Assembly (NCBI RefSeq): GCF_000282655.1
Contig: NZ_AKIV01000074.1
Span: 62,001-126,000, forward strand
DNA from: Polaromonas sp. CF318
GTDB taxonomy: Bacteria > Pseudomonadota > Gammaproteobacteria > Burkholderiales > Burkholderiaceae_C
Length of the DNA stretch: 64,000 nt
Direction of reading: 5' to 3'
Shown here: in pieces, positions 42,330 through 53,618 of the stretch
Layout: every line of letters starts with the position of its first letter
Position numbering within the stretch: the stretch's first letter is position 1
The notes under the pieces: model-generated
The model's database searches: none
Seen by the model: only the letters and a program-made list of their open reading frames with translations
What the model was told of the DNA's origin: nothing
Program-made: the position numbers and the translations under genes

Positions 42330-43223
42330 TTACAGCAGGCCCTTGAGCAGCTTGCCCATTTCCGAGGGGTTGCGCGTCACGGTGAATCCGCAGGCTTCCA
42401 TGATGGCCAGCTTGGCGTCGGCCGTGTCGGCGCCGCCGGAGATCAGCGCGCCCGCATGGCCCATGCGCTTGCCGGCCGGAGCCGTCACACCGGCAATGAA
42501 GCCGACGATGGGTTTTTTCATGTTGGCTTTGCACCATTGGGCGGCTTCGGCTTCATCGGGGCCGCCGATTTCGCCGATCATGATGACGGCGTCGGTGTCC
42601 GGGTCGTCATTGAAGGCCTTCATCACGTCGATGTGCTTGAGGCCGTTGATCGGATCGCCGCCAATGCCGACGGCGCTGGATTGGCCCAGGCCGATTTCGG
42701 TGAGCTGTGCCACGGCTTCATAGGTCAGCGTGCCGGAGCGGCTGACCACGCCGATGCGGCCCTTGCGGTGGATGTGGCCGGGCATGATGCCGATCTTGAT
42801 TTCATCGGGGGTGATCAGGCCGGGGCAGTTGGGGCCCAGCAGCAGGGTTTTCTTGCCGCCGGCGGCTTCCTTGGCCTTCATGCGGTTGCGCACTTCCAGC
42901 ATGTCCTTGACCGGAATGCCTTCGGTGATGCAAATCGCCAGGTCCAGGTTGGCCTCCACGGCTTCCCAGATGGCGGCGGCCGCGCCCGCGGGCGGCACAT
43001 AGATGACGGACACCGTGGCGCCGGTGGCCTTGGCGGCCTCGGTCACGTTGGCGAAAATCGGAATGCCTTCGAAGTCTTCGCCGGCTTTCTTGGGATTCAC
43101 ACCGGCCACAAAGGCCTCTTTGCCGTTCGCGTAGTCGCGGCACATGCGGGTGTGGAACTGACCGGTCTTGCCGGTGATGCCCTGGGTGATGACTTTGGTG
43201 TGTTTGTTGATGTAGATCGACAT
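42330..43223 (-). CDS. sucD: Succinate-CoA ligase alpha subunit
   Basis: 297 residues, normal for SucD. With SucC it interconverts succinyl-CoA and succinate with ATP/ADP in the TCA cycle. The CoA-binding start [14 protein letters not shown], the IGEIGGPDE segment and the phosphohistidine loop [10 protein letters not shown] are present. It follows sucC with an 18-base gap and an aggag site. Confidence 0.98.
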   Translation of the reverse strand: MSIYINKHTKVITQGITGKTGQFHTRMCRDYANGKEAFVAGVNPKKAGEDFEGIPIFANVTEAAKATGATVSVIYVPPAGAAAAIWEAVEANLDLAICITEGIPVKDMLEVRNRMKAKEAAGGKKTLLLGPNCPGLITPDEIKIGIMPGHIHRKGRIGVVSRSGTLTYEAVAQLTEIGLGQSSAVGIGGDPINGLKHIDVMKAFNDDPDTDAVIMIGEIGGPDEAEAAQWCKANMKKPIVGFIAGVTAPAGKRMGHAGALISGGADTADAKLAIMEACGFTVTRNPSEMGKLLKGLL

Positions 43224-43241
43224 GCTTGTGTTCTCCTGGGC

Positions 43242-44402
<1,161 letters not shown>

Positions 44403-44688
44403 GAAAGACCTTCAGAATTCAGTAAAAGAGGGGGTGCAACTGGGATTTGGACAGGGCTGTGGGGTGTCGGAAACAGGCCACACCGGCCCAAAAAACCACG
44501 TCGGCGGTCACTGCAGGCAGCAACGCAGAACTGTATCATGGTGCGACGCACAATTCTTGTGCCCGGCTTACACCCCAAAATAGCCCCGAATTGGGTATTT
44601 TTGAGGTGGTTTTGGCCTGCCAAGGCGCCCCTGCGCTTGCCTTATTGGCGTATTTCGTTCAGTTGTCAGTACCTGGAAGTCCTCATTC

Positions 44689-45600
44689 ATGCCCAAAGTT
44701 TTCATTGACGGAGAAGCCGGCACCACGGGCCTGCAAATCCGCGAGCGGCTGCAAGCCATGCCGCAGATCGAGCTGGTCAGCATCGCGCCCGAGCTGCGCA
44801 AGGATGCGGCGGCCAAGCGCGCGCTGATGGCGCAGGTGGACATGGTGATCCTGTGCCTGCACGACGATGCGGCGCGCGAATCGGTGGCCATGATCGATTC
44901 CCTGCCCGGCAAAAAACCCAAGGTCATCGATGCCTCCACCGCGCACCGCACCGTGCCCGGCTGGGTCTATGGCTTTCCCGAACTCACACAGGCGCAGCGC
45001 GCCGCCGTGGCGACCGCCGAGCGCGTCGGCAACCCCGGCTGCTATGCCACCGGCGCGATCGCGCTGATCCGCCCGCTGGTCGACGCCGGTGCCATACCGC
45101 CCGATTTCCCCCTGAGCCTTCCCGCCGTGAGCGGTTACTCCGGCGGCGGGCGGCAAATGATTGAAGACTACGAGGCCGGAACCGCGCCCGCGTTTGAGCT
45201 CTACGGCCTGGGCCTGAAGCACAAGCACCTGCCCGAAATCATGAAGTACACCGGCCTGTCACGCCGCCCGGTGTTCATCCCTTCCGTCGGCAACTTCAAG
45301 CAGGGCATGCTGGTGCAGTTGCCGCTGCACCTGGACCTGCTGCCCGGCAAGCCGACCGGCGCGCAGTTGCAGGACATGCTGGCCAAACACTACGCCGGCA
45401 GCGAATGGGTGACAGTGCAAGCCGCGCCCGAATCGAACAAACTCGATGCGCTGGCGCTCAACGACACCAACAAGATGGAACTGCGCGTATTCGCCAATGA
45501 AGAGCACCGCCAGGCGGTGCTGGTGGCGCGGCTGGACAACCTGGGCAAGGGCGCTTCGGGCGCCGCCGTGCAAAACCTGAAACTGATGTTGAGCCTCTAA
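44689..45600 (+). CDS. argC: N-acetyl-gamma-glutamyl-phosphate reductase (short type)
   Basis: 303 residues, consistent with the type 2 ArgC branch, shorter than the ~334-residue E. coli form. It reduces N-acetylglutamyl phosphate with NADPH in arginine synthesis. The NADP loop is [10 protein letters not shown], and the catalytic cysteine lies in [10 protein letters not shown] near residue 114; [10 protein letters not shown] is also typical. It stands alone on the plus strand, diverges from sucC, and converges with recX with two bases between stops. Confidence 0.95.
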   Translation: MPKVFIDGEAGTTGLQIRERLQAMPQIELVSIAPELRKDAAAKRALMAQVDMVILCLHDDAARESVAMIDSLPGKKPKVIDASTAHRTVPGWVYGFPELTQAQRAAVATAERVGNPGCYATGAIALIRPLVDAGAIPPDFPLSLPAVSGYSGGGRQMIEDYEAGTAPAFELYGLGLKHKHLPEIMKYTGLSRRPVFIPSVGNFKQGMLVQLPLHLDLLPGKPTGAQLQDMLAKHYAGSEWVTVQAAPESNKLDALALNDTNKMELRVFANEEHRQAVLVARLDNLGKGASGAAVQNLKLMLSL

Positions 45601-45602
45601 GC

Positions 45603-46091
45603 TCAGTCCTCGTCGGTCTGCGATACGACGCGGCGGATGACTTCACCGCCAAAGCCCCGGGCCGCCAGGAAGCGCATTTGTTTGGCGCGGCCGGCCGCAT
45701 CGGGCGCCGGCCCCTCGAATTTTTTGCGCCAGATCTCGCGGGCGCGTTCCAGCTCGCTGCCCTTGAGGCTGTCCATGGCGCCGGCCACGCGTTCCGCGCT
45801 GAGGCCTTTGCCCAGTAATTCATGCTTGATGCGTGCCGCTCCAAAACGGCCCGCGCGCCGGTTAATCACCGACTCGACCACGCGCGCCTCGCTGATGAAA
45901 TCCTTGGCCTGCAAGTCGTCCAGCACCTGGGCCAGCTGGCCCGGCATTTCCTCATGGGGCGCGAGTTTGCGCTCCAGTTCGGCGCGCGAATGCTCGCGCG
46001 CGGCAAGGTAACGCAGCGCGCGGCCCTTCAGGGAAAGGCCAAAACCCGCACGGGCGGGTTTGGCTGGTTTGTGATCTGCCGGATTGTCCAT
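45603..46091 (-). CDS. recX: Regulatory protein RecX
   Basis: 162 residues from ATG 46091. Three-helix repeats of RecX are visible: ALRYLAAREHSRAELERKL, DFISEARVVESVINRRAGRF and GARRIKHELL-like GAARIKHELLGKGL. RecX modulates RecA filament growth. It follows recA by 94 bases in the same direction, the common recA-recX order. The intergenic gap contains a copy of the short A/T-rich repeat. Confidence 0.93.
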   Translation of the reverse strand: MDNPADHKPAKPARAGFGLSLKGRALRYLAAREHSRAELERKLAPHEEMPGQLAQVLDDLQAKDFISEARVVESVINRRAGRFGAARIKHELLGKGLSAERVAGAMDSLKGSELERAREIWRKKFEGPAPDAAGRAKQMRFLAARGFGGEVIRRVVSQTDED

Positions 46092-46126
46092 GGTCAACAG
46101 GCCAGGCCCCACGCGCAATTCGCTAT

Positions 46127-46145
46127 CGTTTTAATAGCTCTTAGT
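46127..46145. repeat. Short dispersed repeat-like motif (copy 2)
   Basis: gctatcgttttaatagctc in the recX-recA gap resembles the motif at 1315-1340 in the outer gctay/atagct blocks. Both are imperfect inverted repeats (agctat / atagct). Confidence 0.35.
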
Positions 46146-46185
46146 GCGTGCTCCATCTGGGCCAGAGCCTTATTCGCATTAAAAA

Positions 46186-47328
<1,143 letters not shown>

Positions 47329-47399
47329 GAAAAACTCCTTGAAAATCAATGATGTAAAACTTGTTGCCTGGATTCCAGCATCTGCTTTTAATCACAGCG

Positions 47400-47415
47400 C
47401 TGGATGCATGACCAG
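47400..47415 (-). promoter_or_regulatory. Candidate LexA box of recA
   Basis: The sequence ctggatgcatgaccag is CTG-N10-CAG with flanking TAC on the recA-coding strand (TACTGG...CCAG), matching the TACTG/CAG frame of SOS boxes although the inner bases differ from the ideal CTGT-N8-ACAG. It lies 72 bases upstream of the recA start, a normal operator position. Moderate confidence. Confidence 0.5.
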
Positions 47416-47493
47416 TACTTTATGGGCGCCATAAAAATAAGTAAACCCTATTTTTAGTCAGTTTGCCTGATCAAATGGCTTACCATCGTTTTC

Positions 47494-48003
47494 ATGGCGG
47501 AAATGACACCCCCACCTCCCATGCCCAGCCCCTTCGGCGCGACCGAGGCCGGCTGGCGGCAGACCCACCTGGGGCGACTCATGGGCCATGCGCTGCGCCG
47601 CTTCGACGAGCGCGTGCTCTCGCTGATGGCCAGCAGCGTGGAGGTGCCGCTGGCGCTGTCCAACCTGGCGGCGCGCGACCAGGTCGGCGCCGCCCATATC
47701 CACATCACGCGCCACCTGGCCGTGGCCGGTTCGCGCCTGACCGACCTGGCGCACAGCGCCGGCATGAGCAAGCAGGCCATGGGCGACCTGGTCGACCAGT
47801 GCGAGGCCTGGGGCCTGGTCACGCGCCAGCCCGACCCGCACGACAAACGCGCCCGCCGGGTGGTGTTCACCGAATCAGGCCTGCTCTGGCTGGAAGCCTT
47901 TCACCAGGCCGTGCGCCAGGCCGAGGACGAATTTCGCCAGGCGGTGGGGCATGATGTGGCCACCGTGGTGGCGCTGGGGCTGGAAGCTTATGCGGGCGCT
48001 TGA
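47494..48003 (+). CDS. MarR-family transcriptional regulator
   Basis: 169 residues. The winged helix lies at about 65-130: LAVAGSRLTDLAHSAGMSKQ (recognition helix region), then VDQCEAWGLVTRQPDPHDKR, whose DPHDKRAR wing is diagnostic of MarR. N- and C-terminal helices form the dimer interface. The gene diverges from recA and no target such as an efflux pump is adjacent, so the ligand and regulon are unknown. Confidence 0.9.
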   Translation: MAEMTPPPPMPSPFGATEAGWRQTHLGRLMGHALRRFDERVLSLMASSVEVPLALSNLAARDQVGAAHIHITRHLAVAGSRLTDLAHSAGMSKQAMGDLVDQCEAWGLVTRQPDPHDKRARRVVFTESGLLWLEAFHQAVRQAEDEFRQAVGHDVATVVALGLEAYAGA

Positions 48004-48105
48004 TCGCATTGCCGTGTCAGCAAAGCAGAGGCGACAAAAGCCTAGAATTTGTCCGGGAACACACAATCGCCCCAGGCCACAAGGGGCGGATATCTGGAGA
48101 CAACC

Positions 48106-48780
48106 ATGCGTATTCTGATTGCCGAAGACGACCAGGTGCTGGCCGATGGCCTGCTGCGCACTTTGCGCGCCTCCGGCGCGGCGGCCGACCACGTGGCCAG
48201 CGGCACCGAAGCCGACGCCGCCTTGCTCACCAACACCGAATTCGATTTGCTGATCCTGGACCTGGGCCTGCCGCGCATGCACGGCCTGGAAGTGCTCAAG
48301 CGCCTGCGCGCCCGCGGCTCGGCCATGCCGGTGCTGATCCTGACGGCCGCCGACAGCGTGGAAGAGCGTGTCAAAGGCCTGGACTACGGCGCCGACGACT
48401 ACATGGCCAAACCTTTTTCGCTGCAGGAACTCGAAGCCCGCGTGCGCGCGCTGATACGCCGCGGCATGGGCGGCGCCAGCAGCACCATCAAGCACGGCCC
48501 GCTGGTGTACGACCAGGCCGGCCGCGTCGCCACCATAGACGGCCAGATGCTGGAGCTGTCGGCGCGCGAACTCGGTTTGCTCGAAGTGCTGCTGCAGCGC
48601 GCCGGCCGCCTCGTCAGCAAGGACCAGTTGGTGGAGCGCCTCTGCGAATGGGGCGAGGAGGTCAGCAACAACGCGATCGAGGTTTACATCCACCGCCTGC
48701 GCAAGAAAATTGAAAAAGGCCCGGTGCGGATCGCGACGGTGCGCGGCCTGGGCTACTGCCTCGAAAAAATACCAGGGTAG
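48106..48780 (+). CDS. OmpR/PhoB-family response regulator (TctD/QseB-like)
   Basis: 224 residues from ATG 48106, with a ggag-type ribosome site. The receiver domain has AEDDQ, the phosphorylated Asp in LLILDLGLPRMHG, LTAADSVEERV and the Lys of YMAKPFSL. The C-terminal winged helix has ELSARELGLLEVLLQRAGRL and VYIHRLRKKIEKGPVRIATV. It is followed by its histidine kinase gene 51 bases downstream. The QseB/TctD subgroup often responds to carboxylates or metals, but no transporter lies alongside to name the signal. Confidence 0.93.
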   Translation: MRILIAEDDQVLADGLLRTLRASGAAADHVASGTEADAALLTNTEFDLLILDLGLPRMHGLEVLKRLRARGSAMPVLILTAADSVEERVKGLDYGADDYMAKPFSLQELEARVRALIRRGMGGASSTIKHGPLVYDQAGRVATIDGQMLELSARELGLLEVLLQRAGRLVSKDQLVERLCEWGEEVSNNAIEVYIHRLRKKIEKGPVRIATVRGLGYCLEKIPG

Positions 48781-48831
48781 CCATTTGATATTTGCTGTTG
48801 CCGCTTCGCCGGTTTTCACCCAAAGCGTGCC

Positions 48832-50298
48832 GTGGCATTAAGGCTGTTTCAGCGCGAACGCCGCAGCCTCTTCGGCGAGATCCTCGACTGGATGCTCACG
48901 CCGCTGCTGCTGCTGTGGCCCATCAGCCTGGCGCTGACCTGGCTGGTGGCGCAAAACATCGCGGGCAAGCCTTTTGACCGCGCGCTCGAATACAACGTGC
49001 AGGCACTGGCCAAGCTGGTGGTGGTCAAGAACAACCAGGTGCAGTTCACCCTCACGGCGCCCGCGCGCGAAATCCTGCGCGCCGACGACACCGACCTCGT
49101 CTACTACCAGGTGGTGGGAACGCAGGGCGAGCACCTGAGCGGCGAGCACGACCTGCCTGCGCCGCCCGACGAGGACAAGCCCACCAACGGCGAAGTGCGG
49201 CTGCGCGAGGACGTGATCCAGGGCGAGGACGTGCGCGTGGCCTACACCTGGCTCAAGGTGGACGTGAAGGGCACGCCCGCCGGCTCGCAGCCGGTACTGG
49301 TGTTGGTGCAGGTGGCCGAGACGCTGGAAAAACGCAAGACGCTGGCCACCGAAATCGTCAAGGGCACCATGGTGCCGCAGTTCGTCACGCTGCCGCTGGC
49401 CGTGCTGCTGGTATGGCTGGCGCTGGTGCGCGGCATCAAGCCGCTGGCCCAGCTTGAAAAGCGCATACGCGCGCGCAAGTCCGACGACATGAGCCCGCTG
49501 GACGAAACCGCGGTGCCCGAGGAGGTCGCGCCGCTGGTGTCCTCCATCAACGACCTGCTGAGCCGGCTCAAGGTCTCGCTGACCACGCAAAAACGCTTCC
49601 TGGCCGACGCGGCCCACCAGCTCAAGACGCCACTGGCGGGCCTGCGCATGCAGGCCGACCTGGCGCAGCGCGAGACCGACGCCGACGAACTCAAGAAGTC
49701 TCTCAAGCACATAGGCCGCGCCAGCATCCGTGCCACCCACACCGTCAACCAGCTGCTGGCCCTGGCGCGCGCCGAAACCACCGGCCGCAGCCTGGCCAAG
49801 CAGCATATCGACCTGGTGCACATCGTCTCGGAAGTGATGGCCGACTCGGTGCCGCGCGCGCTCGAAAAGCAGATCGACCTCGGCTACGACGGGCCCGACG
49901 CCGGCGAGCAGGCCACGCAGCTCGAAGGCAACGCGACCCTGCTCAAGGAACTGGTGCGCAACCTGCTGGACAACGCCATCAACTACACGCCCGAAAAAGG
50001 CCAGGTCACCCTGCGGCTGATGACGGACCGCTTCAGCGGCGTGCTGGTGCTGCTGGTGGAAGACTCGGGGCCCGGCATCCTGGAGTCGGAACGCGAACTG
50101 GTGTTCCAGCCCTTTTACCGCGCGCTGGGCACCAACGTGGACGGCTCGGGCCTGGGCCTGGCCATCGTCCTGGAAATCGCCAAGCAGCACGGCGCGACGA
50201 TTTCGATCGAGGATGCGGCCCTGCCGGGCCATACACAAACGCCGGGCACACGCGTTACCGTGCGGTTTGTCGGCATGGATTTGCCCGAGGGCGCATAA
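48832..50298 (+). CDS. Sensor histidine kinase (TctE/QseC-like)
   Basis: 488 residues from GTG 48832. Two membrane helices (about 20-42 and 180-200) flank a periplasmic sensor domain with FDRALEYNVQALAKLV, of the 2CSK_N type. HAMP-like, HisKA (FLADAAHQLKTPLAGLRMQ with the phospho-His) and HATPase domains follow: NLLDNAINYTPEKG, EDSGPGILESERE and GSGLGLAIVLEIAK. Paired with the regulator just upstream. It converges with the phosphonate-side FAD gene six bases after its stop. Confidence 0.93.
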   Translation: MALRLFQRERRSLFGEILDWMLTPLLLLWPISLALTWLVAQNIAGKPFDRALEYNVQALAKLVVVKNNQVQFTLTAPAREILRADDTDLVYYQVVGTQGEHLSGEHDLPAPPDEDKPTNGEVRLREDVIQGEDVRVAYTWLKVDVKGTPAGSQPVLVLVQVAETLEKRKTLATEIVKGTMVPQFVTLPLAVLLVWLALVRGIKPLAQLEKRIRARKSDDMSPLDETAVPEEVAPLVSSINDLLSRLKVSLTTQKRFLADAAHQLKTPLAGLRMQADLAQRETDADELKKSLKHIGRASIRATHTVNQLLALARAETTGRSLAKQHIDLVHIVSEVMADSVPRALEKQIDLGYDGPDAGEQATQLEGNATLLKELVRNLLDNAINYTPEKGQVTLRLMTDRFSGVLVLLVEDSGPGILESERELVFQPFYRALGTNVDGSGLGLAIVLEIAKQHGATISIEDAALPGHTQTPGTRVTVRFVGMDLPEGA

Positions 50299-50303
50299 AG
50301 AAC

Positions 50304-52730
50304 TCAACCGGATTTTGCAGGCGGCCAGCGGTCGTAGAGCTTCACGCCCACGCGCTCACCCCACAGCTCGATCTGCGCCGGCGTTCCGTCATGCGCATGG
50401 TTCGCGCTGCCGCCGCGCACATAAGCCAGGGCCACGCAGGCGCCGGCCAGCGGGCTCCAGCCGACCGAGGAGATCTCTCCCACCGATTGCCCGCCCAGCA
50501 TGATGGCCTCGCCGCCCCAGGCAAAAGCCTTGTCGGTGTCGAACACCAGCGTCACCAGCTTCTTGCGCAGCGCCAAGCCCTGCGAATTGAGCAGCGCGGC
50601 CCTGCCGATGAAATCGGCCGGCTTGTCCAGTTTGACGCTGAAGCCCAGGCCGGCCTCCCACGGAGTTTCGTCCGGCCCCAGCTCCGCGCCCCAGGCACGC
50701 CTGCCCTGTTCTATGCGCAAGGCATCCAGCGCGTAATAACCCGCGTCGCGAATGCCCAGCGCCCGGCCGGCGTCCATGAGCGCGAGGTAGACATGGCGCG
50801 CCATTTCAACCGGCACGTACAGCTCAAAGCCCGGTCCGCCCACATAACTCATTCGCGCCGCGCGCACACGCGCAAAGCCCAGGTCTATTTCTTTCGTCCA
50901 TGAAAACTTCAGCGCCTCGGGCGACAGGTCGTCGGGGCTGACCAGTGCCAGCAGCTCGCGCGCTTTTGGACCCATGAGCGAGAGCACCGAATACAGGGCG
51001 GACACATCGGTCAGCACCGCGTGTTCGGTGTCGCCGATGTGCCGCGTGATCCAGTCGAAGTCGCGCACGGTCTGCGCCGAGCCGGTGATGACCATGAAGC
51101 GGTCCACAGCCTGCCGCATCACCGTGAGGTCGCTTTCAAAACCGCCCCGCTCGTTGAGCATGGCGGTGTAAACCATCTTGCCGACGGGCACGTCCATCTC
51201 GTTGGCGCACAGGCGCTGCAACACGGCCAGCGCATCGCGTCCCTGCAGCAGGTATTTGGAGAAGGACGTCTGGTCGTAGAGGGCCACGGTTTCGCGTGTG
51301 GCTTTTTGCTCTTCAATCATCCAGGGGAGCCAGCCGGGTTTACCCAAGGTGTGCTCGGGCCTGGGCACGCCTTGAGGCCTGAAATAGTTGGCCCGCTCCC
51401 ACCCGTTCTTACTGCCGAACTCCGCCCCCTTGGCGGCCAGCATGTCGTACAGGGGCGAGGTGCGCAGCGGCCGCGCCGTCTCCAGTTCCTGCCGGGGCCA
51501 GCGCATGGCGTAATGCAGGCCCAGGGTTTCGCCGGTGCGCTCGGCCAATGCCTTGCGGTTGCCGGTGAAGCTGCCGAAGCGGCGTATGTCCACATCCCAC
51601 AAATCGGTGCCGGGTTCGCCGCCCACAATCCATTCGGCCATGAGCCGGCCCGCCCCGCCGCTGTTGGCGATGCCGGCCGAGTTAAAACCCGCGCAGACAA
51701 AATAATTGCGCAGCTCGGGCGCCTCGCCGAGGATGAAATTGCCGTCGGGCGTGAAGCTTTCCGGGCCGTTGAGCAGCATCTTGACCTCGGCCGTCTCCAG
51801 GCAGGGCGTGCGGTGCAGCGCGGCGGTCATCAAGGGCTCGAACTGGTCCCAGTCCTCGTCCAGCAGCTCGAACTGGAAGGTCGAGGGAATCGGGTCCATC
51901 TTCCAGGGCTTGGCTTGCGGCTCAAAGCCGCCCATCACCAGGCCGCCGACTTCTTCCTTGTAGTAGATGTAGCCGTCCGGGTCGCGCATCACCGGCAGCA
52001 TGGGGTGCACCCCGGGAATCTTGCCGGTGACGATGTAAAAATGCTCGGCCGAGTACAGCGGCACGTTCACGCCCGCGAGCCGGCCGAACTGCCGCGCCCA
52101 CTGGCCGGCGCAGTTGACGAGGACCTCGCAGCGCACCTCACCCTGCGCGGTGCGCACACCCGCTGCCCCGCCGTTTTCGGTGATGACGCCCGTCACTTCG
52201 ACGCCTTCCAGCATCTTCACGCCGCGATTGCGCGCGCCTTTGGCCAGCGACATGCACAGATCGGCCGGGTTGGCCTTGCCGTCACCGGGCAGCCAGATCG
52301 CGCCCTGCAAGTCGTCGGTGCGCATGATGGGGTATTTGTCGCCGGCTTCCCGCGGCGATATCTCATGGCATTCGACGCCAAAGCTGTTGGCCATGGCCAC
52401 CTGCTTCCTGAGCACCTTCATGCGCTCGGGCGTGCGCGCCACGTTGACGCTGCCGCATTGCTTCCAGCCCGTGGCCAGGCCGGTCTCGGCCTCCAGCGAG
52501 GCATACAGCTCTATGCCGTACTTGCTCATCTGCGTCATGTTGCGGTTGGGCCGCATCTGGCCGACCAGGCCGGCCGCATGCCAGGTGGTGCCGCTGGTGA
52601 GCTTGCCCTGCTCCAGCAGCAGCACGTCGGTCTTGCCCATCCTGGCCAGGTGGTAGGCCACCGAGCAGCCGGCGATGCCGCCGCCCACGATGATGATTTC
52701 TGCATGGCCGGGAAATGTCGGGGTGGTCAT
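50304..52730 (-). CDS. FAD-dependent oxidoreductase fused to GcvT domain (sarcosine/dimethylglycine dehydrogenase family)
   Basis: 808 residues. The N-terminal DAO half has IIIVGGGIAGCSVAYHLARM and TSGTTWHAAGLVG, in which the His after Trp is the covalent FAD site of dimethylglycine and sarcosine dehydrogenases. An FAO_M segment (about 375-430) leads to a GcvT folate-binding half (about 430-800: TSFSKYLLQGRDALAVLQRL, MNERGGFESDLTVMR). The family oxidatively removes N-methyl groups and passes them to tetrahydrofolate. It is the last gene of the leftward phosphonate train, 30 bases after the DMT gene, so an N-methylated aminophosphonate is a possible substrate; choline/betaine catabolites remain the default alternative. 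Confidence 0.88.
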   Translation of the reverse strand: MTTPTFPGHAEIIIVGGGIAGCSVAYHLARMGKTDVLLLEQGKLTSGTTWHAAGLVGQMRPNRNMTQMSKYGIELYASLEAETGLATGWKQCGSVNVARTPERMKVLRKQVAMANSFGVECHEISPREAGDKYPIMRTDDLQGAIWLPGDGKANPADLCMSLAKGARNRGVKMLEGVEVTGVITENGGAAGVRTAQGEVRCEVLVNCAGQWARQFGRLAGVNVPLYSAEHFYIVTGKIPGVHPMLPVMRDPDGYIYYKEEVGGLVMGGFEPQAKPWKMDPIPSTFQFELLDEDWDQFEPLMTAALHRTPCLETAEVKMLLNGPESFTPDGNFILGEAPELRNYFVCAGFNSAGIANSGGAGRLMAEWIVGGEPGTDLWDVDIRRFGSFTGNRKALAERTGETLGLHYAMRWPRQELETARPLRTSPLYDMLAAKGAEFGSKNGWERANYFRPQGVPRPEHTLGKPGWLPWMIEEQKATRETVALYDQTSFSKYLLQGRDALAVLQRLCANEMDVPVGKMVYTAMLNERGGFESDLTVMRQAVDRFMVITGSAQTVRDFDWITRHIGDTEHAVLTDVSALYSVLSLMGPKARELLALVSPDDLSPEALKFSWTKEIDLGFARVRAARMSYVGGPGFELYVPVEMARHVYLALMDAGRALGIRDAGYYALDALRIEQGRRAWGAELGPDETPWEAGLGFSVKLDKPADFIGRAALLNSQGLALRKKLVTLVFDTDKAFAWGGEAIMLGGQSVGEISSVGWSPLAGACVALAYVRGGSANHAHDGTPAQIELWGERVGVKLYDRWPPAKSG

Positions 52731-52760
52731 GGTGCGGACCTCATCTCAAAAGGTGCGGGG

Positions 52761-53618
52761 CTAGGCCAGCCGTATGGCCATCACGCCGCCCACAATCGCG
52801 CAGCTGCCGGCGAAGCGGCGCAGCGTGAAGGCCTCCTTGAGCAGCCAGCAACCGAGCAGCACCGCGAACAGCACGGAGGTTTCGCGCAGCGCCGCCACCG
52901 TGGCCACGGGCGCGCGCGTCATGGCCCACAGCGCGATGCCGTAGGAGCCCAGCGAAGCCAGGGCGCCGCCGGTGGCCACCGGCCAGCGGTGGCGCGCGTA
53001 GTCGGCCATGGCCCGCCCGCGGCGCGCCATCATCAGGAGGCCGAAGGGCCAGCCGTCGAGCAGGAACAGGGCGGCGACATATTGCAGCGCGTTGCCCGAA
53101 GCCCGAACGCCCAGCCCATCGACCACCGTGTAGATCGCGATGATGACCGCATTGGCCAGCGCGAAGCCCACGGCCTTGCGCGCATGCAGCGCATGGCGGC
53201 TCAGGCCCAGCACCAGCACGCCGCCGCAGATGCCGATGATCCCGGCCCATGCCAGCGGCGTCAAGGTTTCGCCCAGCGTGAAGGTGGCCGACAGCGCCAC
53301 CAGCAGCGGCGCCACGCCGCGCATCAGCGGATAGGTCAGGCCCAGGTCGCCGTGCTTGTAGGCCTGGGTGGTGGCGATGTAGTAGCCGATGTGGATCAGC
53401 ACCGAGGCGCCTATAAACGGCCAGGCCTCCACGCGCGGCAGGCCCGCCATCAGCACCAGCGGCAAGGCCAGCACCGAGCCGATCAAATGGATGACCGCCA
53501 TGTCCATGGACTTGTCGGCGCTGGACTTGACCAGCGCGTTCCAGCCCGCGTGCAGCAGCGCGCCGAACAGCACGGCGCACAGCACCGGCCAGGTCAGGGC
53601 CAGGACTTCAGGCGGCAA
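52761..53618 (-). CDS. EamA/DMT-superfamily transporter
   Basis: 285 residues with ten hydrophobic helices in two repeats (for example ALLHAGWNALVKSSADKSMD in the first and GGALASLGSYGIALWAMTRA in the second). DMT proteins move metabolites or amino-acid-like solutes, often outward. The gene overlaps the HD oxygenase by 11 bases and precedes the FAD/GcvT gene, so it is probably part of the phosphonate unit. The transported compound is unknown; phosphonate breakdown products or aminophosphonates are candidates. Confidence 0.88.
   Translation of the reverse strand: MPPEVLALTWPVLCAVLFGALLHAGWNALVKSSADKSMDMAVIHLIGSVLALPLVLMAGLPRVEAWPFIGASVLIHIGYYIATTQAYKHGDLGLTYPLMRGVAPLLVALSATFTLGETLTPLAWAGIIGICGGVLVLGLSRHALHARKAVGFALANAVIIAIYTVVDGLGVRASGNALQYVAALFLLDGWPFGLLMMARRGRAMADYARHRWPVATGGALASLGSYGIALWAMTRAPVATVAALRETSVLFAVLLGCWLLKEAFTLRRFAGSCAIVGGVMAIRLA

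Noticed and set aside
50304-52730. Glycine cleavage system T protein
   Set aside because: The GcvT domain is only the C-terminal half; the N-terminal FAD domain with the WHAAG motif places it in the sarcosine/dimethylglycine dehydrogenase family.
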